64,000 nt of DNA from Bin87 sp034423595. Lineage in GTDB: Bacteria; Chloroflexota; Dehalococcoidia; Lucifugimonadales; UBA3495. The notes under the pieces were generated by a model, which searched no databases, was not told the DNA's origin, and was given only the letters and a program-made list of their open reading frames with translations. Each line of letters opens with the position of its first letter. The stretch's first letter is position 1. This document shows, in pieces, positions 27,340-35,670 of the stretch. Position numbers and translations under genes: made by a program. The DNA is taken from positions 4,092,001-4,156,000 of the forward strand of contig OZ242258.1 in assembly GCA_965207025.1 (NCBI GenBank). The letters are read 5' to 3'.

Positions 27340-28520
27340 ACCAAATACTGCTCCGCCGCCCTAGCGAAGCCGTCCATTGAGCCTTCCAGCACCCGGTCGT
27401 CCAGGCAGTATGAGATGCGGAAGTGCCCCGGCGTTCCGAACCCTTTGCCGGGAACCACCAGCACGTTGTATTCCTGCAACGCCGCCACAAATGCCTCGTC
27501 GTCATCCAGCGGCGAACGTGGGAACAGGTAGAACGCGCCCTGCGGCTTCACTACCGAATATCCCATGCCGGTCAGGTTGTCGTACAGGAAATCCCGCTTG
27601 CGCTGGTACTCACCCACGTCCACCGAGGCGTCCTGCACAGCGCGAACCACGTGCTGCATCAACGCCGGCGCGTTCACGAATCCCAGCACTCGGTTGCAGA
27701 ATACCAGCCCGTCCATCAGCTCCGCCTTGCCCGCGTAGTCGGGGTGTACGGCGATATGCCCGATCCGCTCTCCGGGCAACCCCAGGTCCTTGGCGTGGGA
27801 GTTCACTACGATGGTGCGCTCGTAGTGGGGGAACACCTGCGGGTAAACCAGCCCGTCGTAGATGATACGCCGGTACGGTTCGTCGCTGATTATGAATATC
27901 TCTGACCCGAAACGCTGCTCCGCCCGCCGCAGCGCGTCGGCCAAAGCTTTCACATCCTCTGCCGGATAGACCACTCCCGACGGGTTATTGGGGGAGTTGA
28001 GCATCACCGCCCGAGTCCGTGCCGTGATAGCCGCCTCAATGGCGCCCAGGTCCAGCCCGAACTCGGCGTCCGTCGGCACGATTACAGGCACGCCGTTGTG
28101 GTTCTGGATGTAGTACGTGTATTCGCCGAAGAAGGGCGACAGGATGATGACCTCGTCTCCGGGATTCAGGATCGCCCGCAGCACGACGTTGGCCGCGCCG
28201 GCCGCGCCGCACGTCATGATGATGTCGCCGGCTCCGAACGGCAACCCGGTTTCGCCGGACAGGGTGTCGGCTACGGCCTGCCGCGTTTCCGGATAGCCCG
28301 CGTTGGGCATGTAGCGGTGCATACCCGGAGTCGGCGCGCTGGCGATGCGGAGCAGCTCAGCGTGGAACTCCGCCGGCGGCTCCATGATGGGGTTGCCCAG
28401 CGACAGGTCGAACACGTTCTCCTCGCCGTACTGGGCTTTGAGAGCGATTCCCACCTCGAACATGCGGCGGATCCATCCGCCTTCTTCCATGGAGCGGCTG
28501 ACGTATTCGGATATGGGCAT
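27336..28520 (-). CDS. Class I/II PLP-dependent aminotransferase
   Basis: The 394-residue enzyme has the fold-type I aminotransferase signatures: an MHRYMPNAGYPETRQAVADT start of the large domain, NSPNNPSGVVYP, the SDEPYRRIIYDG Asp that binds the pyridine nitrogen, and the PLP Lys244 in NSHAKDLGLPGERIG. The C-terminus carries the substrate-binding Arg (GHFRISYCLDD). It probably uses aspartate, aromatic or small neutral amino acids; specificity cannot be read. A TATAAT-type box lies on this strand at 28565-28570, giving it its own promoter. Confidence 0.88.
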   Translation of the reverse strand: MPISEYVSRSMEEGGWIRRMFEVGIALKAQYGEENVFDLSLGNPIMEPPAEFHAELLRIASAPTPGMHRYMPNAGYPETRQAVADTLSGETGLPFGAGDIIMTCGAAGAANVVLRAILNPGDEVIILSPFFGEYTYYIQNHNGVPVIVPTDAEFGLDLGAIEAAITARTRAVMLNSPNNPSGVVYPAEDVKALADALRRAEQRFGSEIFIISDEPYRRIIYDGLVYPQVFPHYERTIVVNSHAKDLGLPGERIGHIAVHPDYAGKAELMDGLVFCNRVLGFVNAPALMQHVVRAVQDASVDVGEYQRKRDFLYDNLTGMGYSVVKPQGAFYLFPRSPLDDDEAFVAALQEYNVLVVPGKGFGTPGHFRISYCLDDRVLEGSMDGFARAAEQYLV

Positions 28521-28638
28521 CGGGCAGTCTCCGGTTGGACGCGGTGCGAGTTATTGCGGGCGCAATTATAACGCAGGCCATGCGCCGCTTAACCTTCCTT
28601 GCTCACCTCTCGCGTTGCTCACCTATCGGCCCGTTGTT

Positions 28639-28661
28639 CATCCTGAGCTTGTCGAAGGATG
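28639..28661. repeat. Short palindromic repeat
   Basis: CATCCTGAGCTTGTCGAAGG with a mirrored right end forms a short inverted repeat between the aminotransferase and GMC genes. It is the intact relative of the copy inside the IS630 transposase (5188-5204) and of the copy inside the GMC gene (29539-29566). Confidence 0.7.
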
Positions 28662-28673
28662 AGCAGATGCTGT

Positions 28674-30254
28674 TCACGGAAAGAACGCGGCGGCCCGTTC
28701 GCCGATCATCACTGCCGTGGCGTTGGTGTTGGCCCGCACCACGTCGGGACAGATCGATATGTCCACCACGCGCAGATTATTCACCCCATGGACTCGGCAA
28801 TACTGGTCCACTACCGCCATCCCATCCTCCGCCGGACCCATCTTGCACGACCCGGACGTGTGGAACGTGGTGAACACGTTGCGCAGCAGCCAGGCGTCCA
28901 GCGCGCCATCATCGCCAGATTCCGCTGCGGTGGGCGAGACCGCTTCTCCAACGATGGACGCGAACGCCGGCTGTGCCAGTAGCTCCCGGCACAGGCGCAC
29001 CGCCTCGCGCAACCGCTGTCTATCCCGTTCGCTGCGCAGGTATCGGTAGTCGATGTGCGGCTTGTCGTGAGGGTCCGCCGAAACCAGGCGCAACACTCCC
29101 ATGCTCTCGGCCTGCTGTAGGATGCACGTCATTCGCAGCATAGATTGATCGGTTCCCGGCCCGCTGCCCAGTGGACTCGGCCCGGACGCCACGTTGTTCA
29201 CGTATAGCTGCATGTCGTTGCGCGATGTTGACCCTGCGGTAGTGTAGCGGAGCATGGCCTGGATACGAGAACCGCTGAAATCCGGTTCAACGTAGTCCGT
29301 CAGCAACGCCGTATCAACGTACACCAGCGGGTGGTCGCGGAGGTTCTGACCCACGCCCGGCAGATCATGCACTAGCGGGATCCCCAATTCCCTCAAATGC
29401 TCGGCCGGCCCGATTCCCGAGAGCATCAGCAACTGGGGCGATGCAATCCCGCTGCAACTGACGACTATTTCCTGCCCTAACACCTGGAAAATCTCGCCGC
29501 CGCTCTCCGCCTCCACACCTACCGCACGCGGGGCTGTGCCCGCTCGTGGTGAGTCTGTCGAACCACCCTCGAACAATATCCGCCGGGCCGTAACATTGCC
29601 TCGAATCGTCAGATTGAGCCGGTGGCGCGCCGCTGCCAGGTACGACAGGGCGCAGCTCATGCGGATGCCAGCGGGATTGTTCATCGGCGCTGCGCCCACG
29701 CCGCCCGAGTCGGGGTGATTCATGTCGCCGTCAGCGGAGTAGCCCATAGTGATGCAGGTCTCCACGAAAGCCTGCTGGAAGGGGTGCCAGGATTCTCGTG
29801 GCGCGCGCAATACCGGGATCGGCCCGTCGCTACCGTGGAAGTCGTCCTGAACGTCGGTGTCGGATTCCAACCGTCGGAAATAGGGCAGCACCTGTTGATA
29901 TGACCATTCGTCGTTGCCCGATGCTGCCCAGCCGTCGTAGTCCTCGGGCAGCCCCCGCAGGAAAACTTGGCCGTTGACCGAGCCGGAGCCACCGATGGCC
30001 CGGCCACGGGCGATCTGCATGGGCCTCGCCTGTTCCGCCGTTCCGATGGCCTGGTAGGACCAGTTGTAGGGACCGCCGGGCGCAGATGCCTCCTGGCTGT
30101 TGCCGTCGCGCAGTTCGGCCGGCCAGCGCTCGAAGTCCACGAAATCAGGCCCGGCCTCCAGCAACAGAACCGATCTGGCAGGGTCCTCCGATAGCCGCGC
30201 TGCCAGCGCGCACCCGGCGGAGCCGCCGCCGATGATGATCACGTCATACTGCAT
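28674..30254 (-). CDS. GMC-family FAD oxidoreductase (choline dehydrogenase-like)
   Basis: This is a 526-residue GMC enzyme with an N-terminal FAD loop (YDVIIIGGGSAGCALAARLS), GSGSVNGQVFLRG, and GIASPQLLMLSGIGPAEHL (second GMC signature). The C-terminal catalytic His is in FHTSGSCKMG, with the partner in ANTNATAVMIGE. It oxidises an alcohol or amine alcohol; the substrate is unknown. A 12-residue loop (GSTDSPRAGTAP) after ARRILFEG is encoded by an inserted palindromic repeat, in frame, and is absent from typical family members. The gene is otherwise intact. Confidence 0.87.
   Translation of the reverse strand: MQYDVIIIGGGSAGCALAARLSEDPARSVLLLEAGPDFVDFERWPAELRDGNSQEASAPGGPYNWSYQAIGTAEQARPMQIARGRAIGGSGSVNGQVFLRGLPEDYDGWAASGNDEWSYQQVLPYFRRLESDTDVQDDFHGSDGPIPVLRAPRESWHPFQQAFVETCITMGYSADGDMNHPDSGGVGAAPMNNPAGIRMSCALSYLAAARHRLNLTIRGNVTARRILFEGGSTDSPRAGTAPRAVGVEAESGGEIFQVLGQEIVVSCSGIASPQLLMLSGIGPAEHLRELGIPLVHDLPGVGQNLRDHPLVYVDTALLTDYVEPDFSGSRIQAMLRYTTAGSTSRNDMQLYVNNVASGPSPLGSGPGTDQSMLRMTCILQQAESMGVLRLVSADPHDKPHIDYRYLRSERDRQRLREAVRLCRELLAQPAFASIVGEAVSPTAAESGDDGALDAWLLRNVFTTFHTSGSCKMGPAEDGMAVVDQYCRVHGVNNLRVVDISICPDVVRANTNATAVMIGERAAAFFP
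29539..29566. repeat. Palindromic repeat read in frame inside the GMC gene
   Basis: GTGGTGAGTCTGTCGAACCA and its left neighbour form an inverted repeat related to the 28639 element. It adds about 12 codons to the GMC oxidoreductase without breaking the frame. Confidence 0.65.
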
Positions 30255-30285
30255 CGCCTGAAAGTCCTTTCACGAAATGGCCATG

Positions 30286-31053
30286 CTACCGGCTGCCGGG
30301 CGCTGGATTCCCGCTTTCGCTGGAATGACGGGGGAAGTGTGATTGGTGGGCGGGTGAGCAACCCCACGCAAGTTGCAGCGAAAAGGCGTCACAAAACTGG
30401 AACGCCACCGAATCTGCAACGTCGTCCATGGCTGGTGGGACGGGGAGTTCGGCGGCTACGCTGGTGACGTTCCGGTCCCGAATTCCACACGGCACAATCC
30501 CCTCGAACATCCGCAAGTCCGGGCTTACGTTGATGGCGAACCCGTGGTACGCCACCCCGCCGGCTATCTTGACGCCAATGGCGGCTACCTTGCGCTGCTC
30601 GTCGGTCGTCCACACCCCGGTCAAACCGTCCACCGTCGTCGTCGCCAACCCGAACTCAGCCAGAGTTTGGATAATCACCTGCTCCAGTGTTCGGACGTAC
30701 CAGTGCGGCCCGCCGCGTCCGCGCAAGCGGATGATGGGGTAGGCGACCAGCTGGCCCGGACCATGGTAGGTGATCAGCCCGCCCCGGTCGGTCTCGATTA
30801 CTTCGATACCGCGAGCCGCCAGGGTCTCCGCGTCCAGCAGCAGCTCCGTATCGGGGGCCAAACGTCCCCTGGTGTAGGTGTGGGGATGTTCCAGCAGCAG
30901 GAGGGTGTCCGGGGACAATCCCTCCCGGACTTGCTGCGCGATCTCTACCTGCCAGAGCCATGCTTCACGGTACGGCACTACGCCGGCGTTGATCACGCGG
31001 CATACGCCGGAATCAACCGCCGGACGCTCGTCAGTAGATTGGAGTGTCGCCAT
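30286..31053 (-). CDS. lipB: Octanoyltransferase LipB
   Basis: The protein of 255 residues moves octanoate from acyl carrier protein to lipoyl domains, the first step of lipoate assembly. It has the family motif RGGLITYHGPGQLVAYP (residues 90-106), Lys155 (RKVAAIGVKI) and the catalytic Cys189 (GIVPCGI). Its start overlaps the end of the E2 gene by 23 bases, so it belongs to the oxoacid dehydrogenase operon and supplies the lipoyl group of that E2. The last 15 or so residues (HSSESGNPAPGSR) come from a dispersed repeat at 30303-30334 and are probably not functional. Confidence 0.93.
   Translation of the reverse strand: MATLQSTDERPAVDSGVCRVINAGVVPYREAWLWQVEIAQQVREGLSPDTLLLLEHPHTYTRGRLAPDTELLLDAETLAARGIEVIETDRGGLITYHGPGQLVAYPIIRLRGRGGPHWYVRTLEQVIIQTLAEFGLATTTVDGLTGVWTTDEQRKVAAIGVKIAGGVAYHGFAINVSPDLRMFEGIVPCGIRDRNVTSVAAELPVPPAMDDVADSVAFQFCDAFSLQLAWGCSPAHQSHFPRHSSESGNPAPGSR
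30303..30334. repeat. Dispersed repeat at the lipB 3' end
   Basis: The core ATTCCCGCTTTCGCTGGAAT is an imperfect palindrome of a widespread type of intergenic repeat. Here it supplies the last codons of lipB. Confidence 0.6.
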
Positions 31054-32461
31054 CGAACGCTTCCAGGCGACTCTTCACCGATTGCAGGAAAGCCCCGGCC
31101 TCGGCCCCGTCGTTGATGCGGTGGTCGAAGGACATGCACAGGTTCATCATCCACCTGATAGCAATGGCATCCGTGCCCCGTTCATTGGCAACGACTACAG
31201 GCCGCTGCTGCAACGCTTCGGTGGTCATGATCGCGGCCTGCGGATGGTTGATGATGGGGCCGCCCAGAATGCTGCCCAGAGCGCCGGTGTTGTTCACCGT
31301 GAAGGTGCCGCCCTGAACGTCCTCCAACCGCAGGTTGCCGGCCCGGGCGCGTACCGATAGATCGTCCACGGCGTGGGCCAGGCCAGCGATGCTCAACCGA
31401 TCAGCGTCGTGGATCACGGGCACCACCAGCCCGCTCGGGGCGGCCACCGCGATGCCCAGGTGGATCCGCCGCTTCAGCACGATATGGTCACCACCCCACG
31501 AGGCGTTCAGGGTCGGATTGTCTTTCAGCGCGCCGGCTACCGCTTTCAGCGCAAAGGGCAGGTAGGTCAAGTTGACGCCCTCGCGCTGGCGGAATCCATC
31601 GCGTTCCCGATTGCGCAGCGCGACCAGTTCGGAAACATCGACCTCCACCATGCTCCAGGCGTGGGGGATCTCCCGCACCGAGCGTTCCATGGCCTCAGCA
31701 ATCATACGCCGCACTGGGGTCAATGGCGCCCGTTCCTCGTCGGCTCCGACCGCGATTGCCGGCGCAGCGGCGGGCGTTTCCACCGGGACTACGGGAGTCT
31801 GCGCCGGCGGGAGCGGGGCTTCCAGGTGACGCAGCACGTCATTTCGTGTCACGCGCCCGCCCATTCCGGTGCCGGCTATCGCCTCAACGTCAACGTTGTG
31901 CTCTCGCGCCAGTCGCCGCACTGCCGGAGACAGGCGATTCGGCCCCTTTCCGACACCAGCGCGCTGGACAGCGGGTGCGACAACCGTCGGTACGACCGGC
32001 GCAGGCATCGGGTCGGTTGGCGCAGGCGCAGCGGTGTCGGCTTCCGCCAGCGCTTCCACCGCAGACCCGCCGGTGGGGCCAACGGGCTGCGCGTCAATCA
32101 GGTACGCGACGGGAACGGCCGGCGTTCCGCCAGTGTCCCGCGATGGAGCAGCCGCCGGCTCGATTTCCGGTCCAGGGGCCGGCGTCGGCATAGCGGGTTG
32201 CGCCGATGCGGCCGGTTGCCTGTCTTGCGTTTCCACTTCGGCAATGGGCGCGCCCATTGGCACCGTTTCGCCTTCCTGGGCGATGATGCGGAGCAACTCC
32301 CCGGACACCGGTGAAGGGACTTCCATAGTCACCTTGTCGGTGACTACCTCAACCAGCGGGTCATAGCGTTCGACCCGCTCTCCCGGCTGTTTCAGCCACT
32401 TCCCAATGGTGCCCTCAACGACGCTCTCGCCGACGTGGGGCAACTCAATCAACTCTGCCAC
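31031..32461 (-). CDS. 2-oxoacid dehydrogenase E2 (dihydrolipoyl acyltransferase)
   Basis: The 476-residue E2 has one lipoyl domain (residues 1-80, lipoyl-lysine Lys43 in VVTDKVTMEV) and a long Ala/Pro linker. A peripheral-subunit-binding domain (about 175-215, RLAREHNVDVEAIAGTG) follows, then a catalytic domain ending in SFDHRINDGAEAGAF with His447 and Asp451. It accepts the acyl group from E1 and passes it to CoA. Operon order with E1 is alpha, beta, E2, lipB. No E3 is visible nearby. Substrate is probably branched-chain 2-oxoacids or pyruvate. Confidence 0.92.
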   Translation of the reverse strand: MAELIELPHVGESVVEGTIGKWLKQPGERVERYDPLVEVVTDKVTMEVPSPVSGELLRIIAQEGETVPMGAPIAEVETQDRQPAASAQPAMPTPAPGPEIEPAAAPSRDTGGTPAVPVAYLIDAQPVGPTGGSAVEALAEADTAAPAPTDPMPAPVVPTVVAPAVQRAGVGKGPNRLSPAVRRLAREHNVDVEAIAGTGMGGRVTRNDVLRHLEAPLPPAQTPVVPVETPAAAPAIAVGADEERAPLTPVRRMIAEAMERSVREIPHAWSMVEVDVSELVALRNRERDGFRQREGVNLTYLPFALKAVAGALKDNPTLNASWGGDHIVLKRRIHLGIAVAAPSGLVVPVIHDADRLSIAGLAHAVDDLSVRARAGNLRLEDVQGGTFTVNNTGALGSILGGPIINHPQAAIMTTEALQQRPVVVANERGTDAIAIRWMMNLCMSFDHRINDGAEAGAFLQSVKSRLEAFDGDTPIY

Positions 32462-32481
32462 TGGTCAATCCTCATGGTAAC

Positions 32482-32509
32482 GAGATTGCCACGCTGCGCT
32501 CGCAATGAC
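32482..32509. repeat. Dispersed repeat between E1-beta and E2
   Basis: The stretch starts GAGATTGCCACGCTGCGCTC and ends CGCAATGAC, an imperfect palindrome of a type common in intergenic DNA. It lies in the 63-base gap inside the operon and could form a weak hairpin affecting E2 expression. Confidence 0.55.
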
Positions 32510-32524
32510 AATTCAACAGAGATA

Positions 32525-33508
32525 CTAGTACGCTGCCAACCGCCGGATTTCTGCGGCAATCGCTTGGGGGCTGGGCATATAAGCGTCTTCGAGGGATTGT
32601 GCAAAGGGCATGGTGGGCACGTCCGGCCCGCAAAGCCGGGCGATGGGCGCGTCCAGGTATTCAAAGGCTTCGTCCGCCGCCAGCGCCGCGATCTCCGCGC
32701 CGATGCCGCCGCTGATGTTGTCCTCATGGACAATCAGCAGCTTGCCCGTCTTTTGTACCGACTCCAGTATGGTCTCAGAGTCCAGGGGCTTCAGCGTCCG
32801 CAAGTCCACCACCTCAGCGCTGATTCCGTCGTCGGCCACAGCGGCTGCCGCAGCCAGACAATAGTGCATGGAGAGTCCGTAACTCACAACGGTCACGTCG
32901 GAACCGACCCGCTTCACGTCCGCGGGGCCGATGGGCAGCGTGTATTCCTCGTCCGGAACCTCGCCGCGCACCAGCCGGTAGGTCTTCTTGTGTTCCAGGA
33001 AAATCACCGGATTGTCGTCGCGGATGGCCGATTTGAGCAGCCCCTTGGCCTCGTAGGGTGTGGACGGCGTGACCACGAGCAGCCCCGGGGTGTGGAAGAA
33101 CAGAGCCTCAACGTTCTGGGAGTGGAACAACCCGCCGCGTATCCCGCCGCCGTAGGGGATGCGCACCGTCATGGGAACCTTCAGCGCGCCGTTGGTGCCG
33201 TAGTGGGAGCGCGCCGCCTCGCCAATCAACTGATTGACGCTGGGCCACACGAAATCGGAGAACTGGACTTCGGGTATGGGGCGCATCCCTCGGAATGCCG
33301 CGCCAAGAGCGATGCCCATGATCGACGCTTCCGCCAGCGGGGTATCCATCACGCGCTGCGGGCCGAAGTCCTCGATGAATCCCTGGGTGGCCAGGAATAC
33401 GCCGCCGCGTTGCCCCACGTCCTCGCCCATGACGAACACGCGCTCGTCGCGCTCCATTTCCTCATGCAGCGCCGAACGCACCGCCTCAATTACCGTCATC
33501 TCTGCCAT
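32525..33508 (-). CDS. 2-oxoacid dehydrogenase E1 component, beta subunit
   Basis: This 327-residue transketolase-like subunit opens with the usual helix and FVMGEDVGQRGGVFLATQGF, then VMDTPLAEASIMGIALGAAF, PYGGGIRGGLFHSQNVEALF, and a C-terminal domain ending in DVPTMPFAQSLEDAYMPSPQ. With the alpha subunit it forms the thiamine-diphosphate E1 that decarboxylates a 2-oxoacid and loads the lipoyl arm of E2. The gene follows E1-alpha by 12 bases. Sequence features fit branched-chain and pyruvate types equally well. Confidence 0.92.
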   Translation of the reverse strand: MAEMTVIEAVRSALHEEMERDERVFVMGEDVGQRGGVFLATQGFIEDFGPQRVMDTPLAEASIMGIALGAAFRGMRPIPEVQFSDFVWPSVNQLIGEAARSHYGTNGALKVPMTVRIPYGGGIRGGLFHSQNVEALFFHTPGLLVVTPSTPYEAKGLLKSAIRDDNPVIFLEHKKTYRLVRGEVPDEEYTLPIGPADVKRVGSDVTVVSYGLSMHYCLAAAAAVADDGISAEVVDLRTLKPLDSETILESVQKTGKLLIVHEDNISGGIGAEIAALAADEAFEYLDAPIARLCGPDVPTMPFAQSLEDAYMPSPQAIAAEIRRLAAY

Positions 33509-33520
33509 GGCGACGTCGTC

Positions 33521-34576
33521 CTAAACATACAGGTGGTCGTAGATGGTCGAAGCGTCCGGCGGCTGCGCCGCATCCGCAAAATCCGTCGCGTCGTTCACCT
33601 GGCTCTGAGCATCCGCGCGGAACTCGTCGATCTGCCCCTGCGTAATGATTCCTTGGTCCACCATCTGCGCCGGGAATACGGCCACCGGATCGAATTGCCG
33701 AGCCGCGTCCAGTGCGTCGCGGTCCCGATAACGGCGGTCGTCGTCGTCGGTGGTGTGCGGCATGAACCGCTCCACCTTCATCTCGATTAGCGCCGGCCCG
33801 ACGGTGCGGGCGTGCTCGATGGCCTGGCGCGTCGCCTCGTAGCAGGCAATCACGTCCAGACCGTCGATGACGAATCCGGGGAACCCGTAGCCTTCCGCGC
33901 GGGCGGCCACGTCGCTCACCACCATCTGGATTTCCTGGGGGGTTGAGATGGCGAACTTATTGTTCTCGCAGATGAAAACCACCGGCAAATTGTGGATCGC
34001 CGCGAAGTTCATGGCCTCGTGGGTCTCGCCCTGACTGGTGGCTCCGTCGCCGAAGTAGCAGAGTGTGACCGTGTCATCGCCCAGCATCTTGCAGCCCAAC
34101 GCATACCCCACGCTCTGGGTCAAACCGGCGGCGACCACGTTGGAAATCTGGATGATGTTGCGCGGCAGGTCGGCGCCCTGGAGGGGAAACTGCCGTGCGC
34201 CGGAATACGGCTCGCCGTCCTTGCCCATGAAGGACAGCATCACCTGGCGCGGCGTCAATCCCGCCGCCATCTTCAATGCCAGGTCGCGGTAGTAGGGGAA
34301 CAGGAAGCAATCGCCATCCTTCTGCGCGGCCAGCAGCGAACCCAACTGCGCCGCCTCATGGCCCTGGCACGACGCCGCGATGGGCACCTTGCCCTGCCGG
34401 TTCATCATCCAGATGCGCTCGTCCATGGCGCGCACCATGATCATCTGCCGGCAAACCTCAACCAGGTCGTCTGCGGTCAATCCGGCAGGCAACGGCGGTC
34501 CGGCATCGTCCCCGACGTTGGCAATGACGGACTCGGCGTCGGCCTCTGTAGGTAAAGATCTCGTGGCCTGAGTCAT
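33521..34576 (-). CDS. 2-oxoacid dehydrogenase E1 component, alpha subunit
   Basis: The 351-residue subunit carries the thiamine-diphosphate motif GDGATSQGETHEAMNFAAIH through ENNKFAIST, and the phosphorylation-loop-like RFMPHTTDDDDRRYRDRD. ATG 34576 is chosen: AGGAGG lies upstream, and the extra 92 codons to the next in-frame start have unnatural composition and run through an oppositely oriented promoter. It is the first gene of the E1a-E1b-E2-lipB operon. The enzyme most likely feeds acyl-CoA metabolism. Confidence 0.92.
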   Translation of the reverse strand: MTQATRSLPTEADAESVIANVGDDAGPPLPAGLTADDLVEVCRQMIMVRAMDERIWMMNRQGKVPIAASCQGHEAAQLGSLLAAQKDGDCFLFPYYRDLALKMAAGLTPRQVMLSFMGKDGEPYSGARQFPLQGADLPRNIIQISNVVAAGLTQSVGYALGCKMLGDDTVTLCYFGDGATSQGETHEAMNFAAIHNLPVVFICENNKFAISTPQEIQMVVSDVAARAEGYGFPGFVIDGLDVIACYEATRQAIEHARTVGPALIEMKVERFMPHTTDDDDRRYRDRDALDAARQFDPVAVFPAQMVDQGIITQGQIDEFRADAQSQVNDATDFADAAQPPDASTIYDHLYV

Positions 34577-34675
34577 CGGGCTGGTGGCCTCCTGATCGCT
34601 TTTAAGCGTAAGGCGACGGCCAAGGCCGCCTGGGGCCATGATAGACCAACCGGGCAGGGCTGGCAAACCGGACAT

Positions 34676-34704
34676 TTGACGCTTATACCGCGCAAGTATA
34701 GTAT
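34676..34704 (+). promoter_or_regulatory. Sigma-70-type promoter for a probable small RNA
   Basis: TTGACG (34676-34681) is followed after 17 bases by TAGTAT (34699-34704), with alternative TATAGT/TATAGA hexamers overlapping. It faces a 150-base stretch without a protein gene that ends in a terminator. Confidence 0.55.
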
Positions 34705-34710
34705 AGAATT

Positions 34711-34890
34711 GTGATTGGGGATGGTTACGGCCGGCGGATTTGGCTGCGGCTTGACCGTTAGCAATCAAGTGCGTTGAACGCTGGCAGAGCCGGCGGGCGG
34801 CAGGTTGTGGAGTAGTACGAACCTGTCGCTGAGGGCCGTGTGTAATTCCCAATCGCTGTTAAAGGCCCCGGACTACTTCCGGGCCTTTCA
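34711..34890 (+). ncRNA. Putative structured small RNA, possibly 6S-like
   Basis: Between the promoter and a terminator hairpin lies about 150 bases whose ends pair. GATTGGGGAT (34713-34722) pairs with ATTCCCAATC near 34845-34854. TACGGCC (34726-34732) pairs with GGCCGTG (34834-34840). Internal hairpins such as CAGGTT/AACCTG (34801-34824) can also form. The AAAGGCCCCGG/CCGGGCCTTT hairpin at 34861-34888 acts as terminator. Closed ends and an open middle resemble 6S RNA, the RNA polymerase-binding regulator, but sequence identity to 6S was not established. No useful coding frame exists on this strand. Confidence 0.4.
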
Positions 34891-34896
34891 CTTTTC
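34861..34896. terminator. Rho-independent terminator
   Basis: AAAGGCCCCGG and CCGGGCCTTT form a stem with one bulged C and a seven-base loop, followed by CACTTTTC. It ends the putative small RNA and may also serve the convergent DUF3800 gene, whose stop lies at 34888. Confidence 0.7.
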
Positions 34897-35637
34897 GGGA
34901 AGAACGATCAAACCGCGTTCGTCTGAATCGGGGTTTGAGCCATTGAACAACTTGGGACGCAGCAAATCCCACGCGCGGTTTGGCTGTTCCGGCGCGACAA
35001 AGTGTCTACCGATAGGGCGAGCTGTCAAGTCGGCGATCTGTAACCCCGTCGAATTGGTCTTCTTGTCGGCAAAGATAATTTCAAAGCCCGGCAATGGCTC
35101 ATTCGCTGAAGTCGGTCCTTCTTGCGTACGCTGAAATTCCCGCTCCAGCCGGTTGTCCTCTCGAATTCCCCGCCGTTCCATTACGATGTGGATGTCTTTT
35201 TCGCGCTGACCATGGCTTTGCAGAAAGTCATGAGCCTGCGTCAAGCACGATTCAAAGGCCAATTTGTAGAGGTCTGTTGGCGCTGTCTGTTGCTCCGCTA
35301 TCCGGCGTTTGTCGATCACTGTTGCAATGATGGTGAAATCCATCGCAGCGATTATCCTGCTCAGGCCCTCCATAAATTCGGTGCGGTTGTGTTCATCCTG
35401 CAAGAACGTGAAGGGTGGGTTTCGCCGGCGTATGTCATGCTCGTGCAGCACTGCCATGTCATGCCCAAAGTGCGCGAACTTGAACGCCGCCGCTGCCGGC
35501 AGCACGGAGTCAGCGTAAACGTCCTTCCGAAACACACAGAAGTTCAGAACGAAAACGGGGTAGTTGGCATCAACCGACGCCGGGTTGGGGTCGCCGCTTT
35601 CGTCCGCGTAGATGATGAAGTCGCTGTACTCCGGCAT
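34888..35637 (-). CDS. DUF3800 domain protein
   Basis: The 249-residue protein begins MPEYSDFIIYADESGDPNPA, the DUF3800 signature with Asp12 and Glu13. It has later acidic positions in IHIVMERRGIREDNRLEREF and GLQIADLTARPIGRHF (a conserved QxADL element). The family has an RNase H-like fold and is often found near mobile or defence genes; its activity is not established. ATG 35637 is favoured over an upstream TTG at 35655. It sits between the small RNA and the decarboxylase genes with no obvious functional link to either. Confidence 0.78.
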   Translation of the reverse strand: MPEYSDFIIYADESGDPNPASVDANYPVFVLNFCVFRKDVYADSVLPAAAAFKFAHFGHDMAVLHEHDIRRRNPPFTFLQDEHNRTEFMEGLSRIIAAMDFTIIATVIDKRRIAEQQTAPTDLYKLAFESCLTQAHDFLQSHGQREKDIHIVMERRGIREDNRLEREFQRTQEGPTSANEPLPGFEIIFADKKTNSTGLQIADLTARPIGRHFVAPEQPNRAWDLLRPKLFNGSNPDSDERGLIVLPEK

Positions 35638-35670
35638 CCCTGAGTTGCCTGCCAAGTCCAGGCTACCCCA

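Noticed and set aside
32435..33790. Long forward-strand open frame of about 450 codons
   Set aside because: It lies opposite the well-supported E1-beta gene and has His/Arg/Val-rich composition typical of a shadow frame. No homologous motif was seen.
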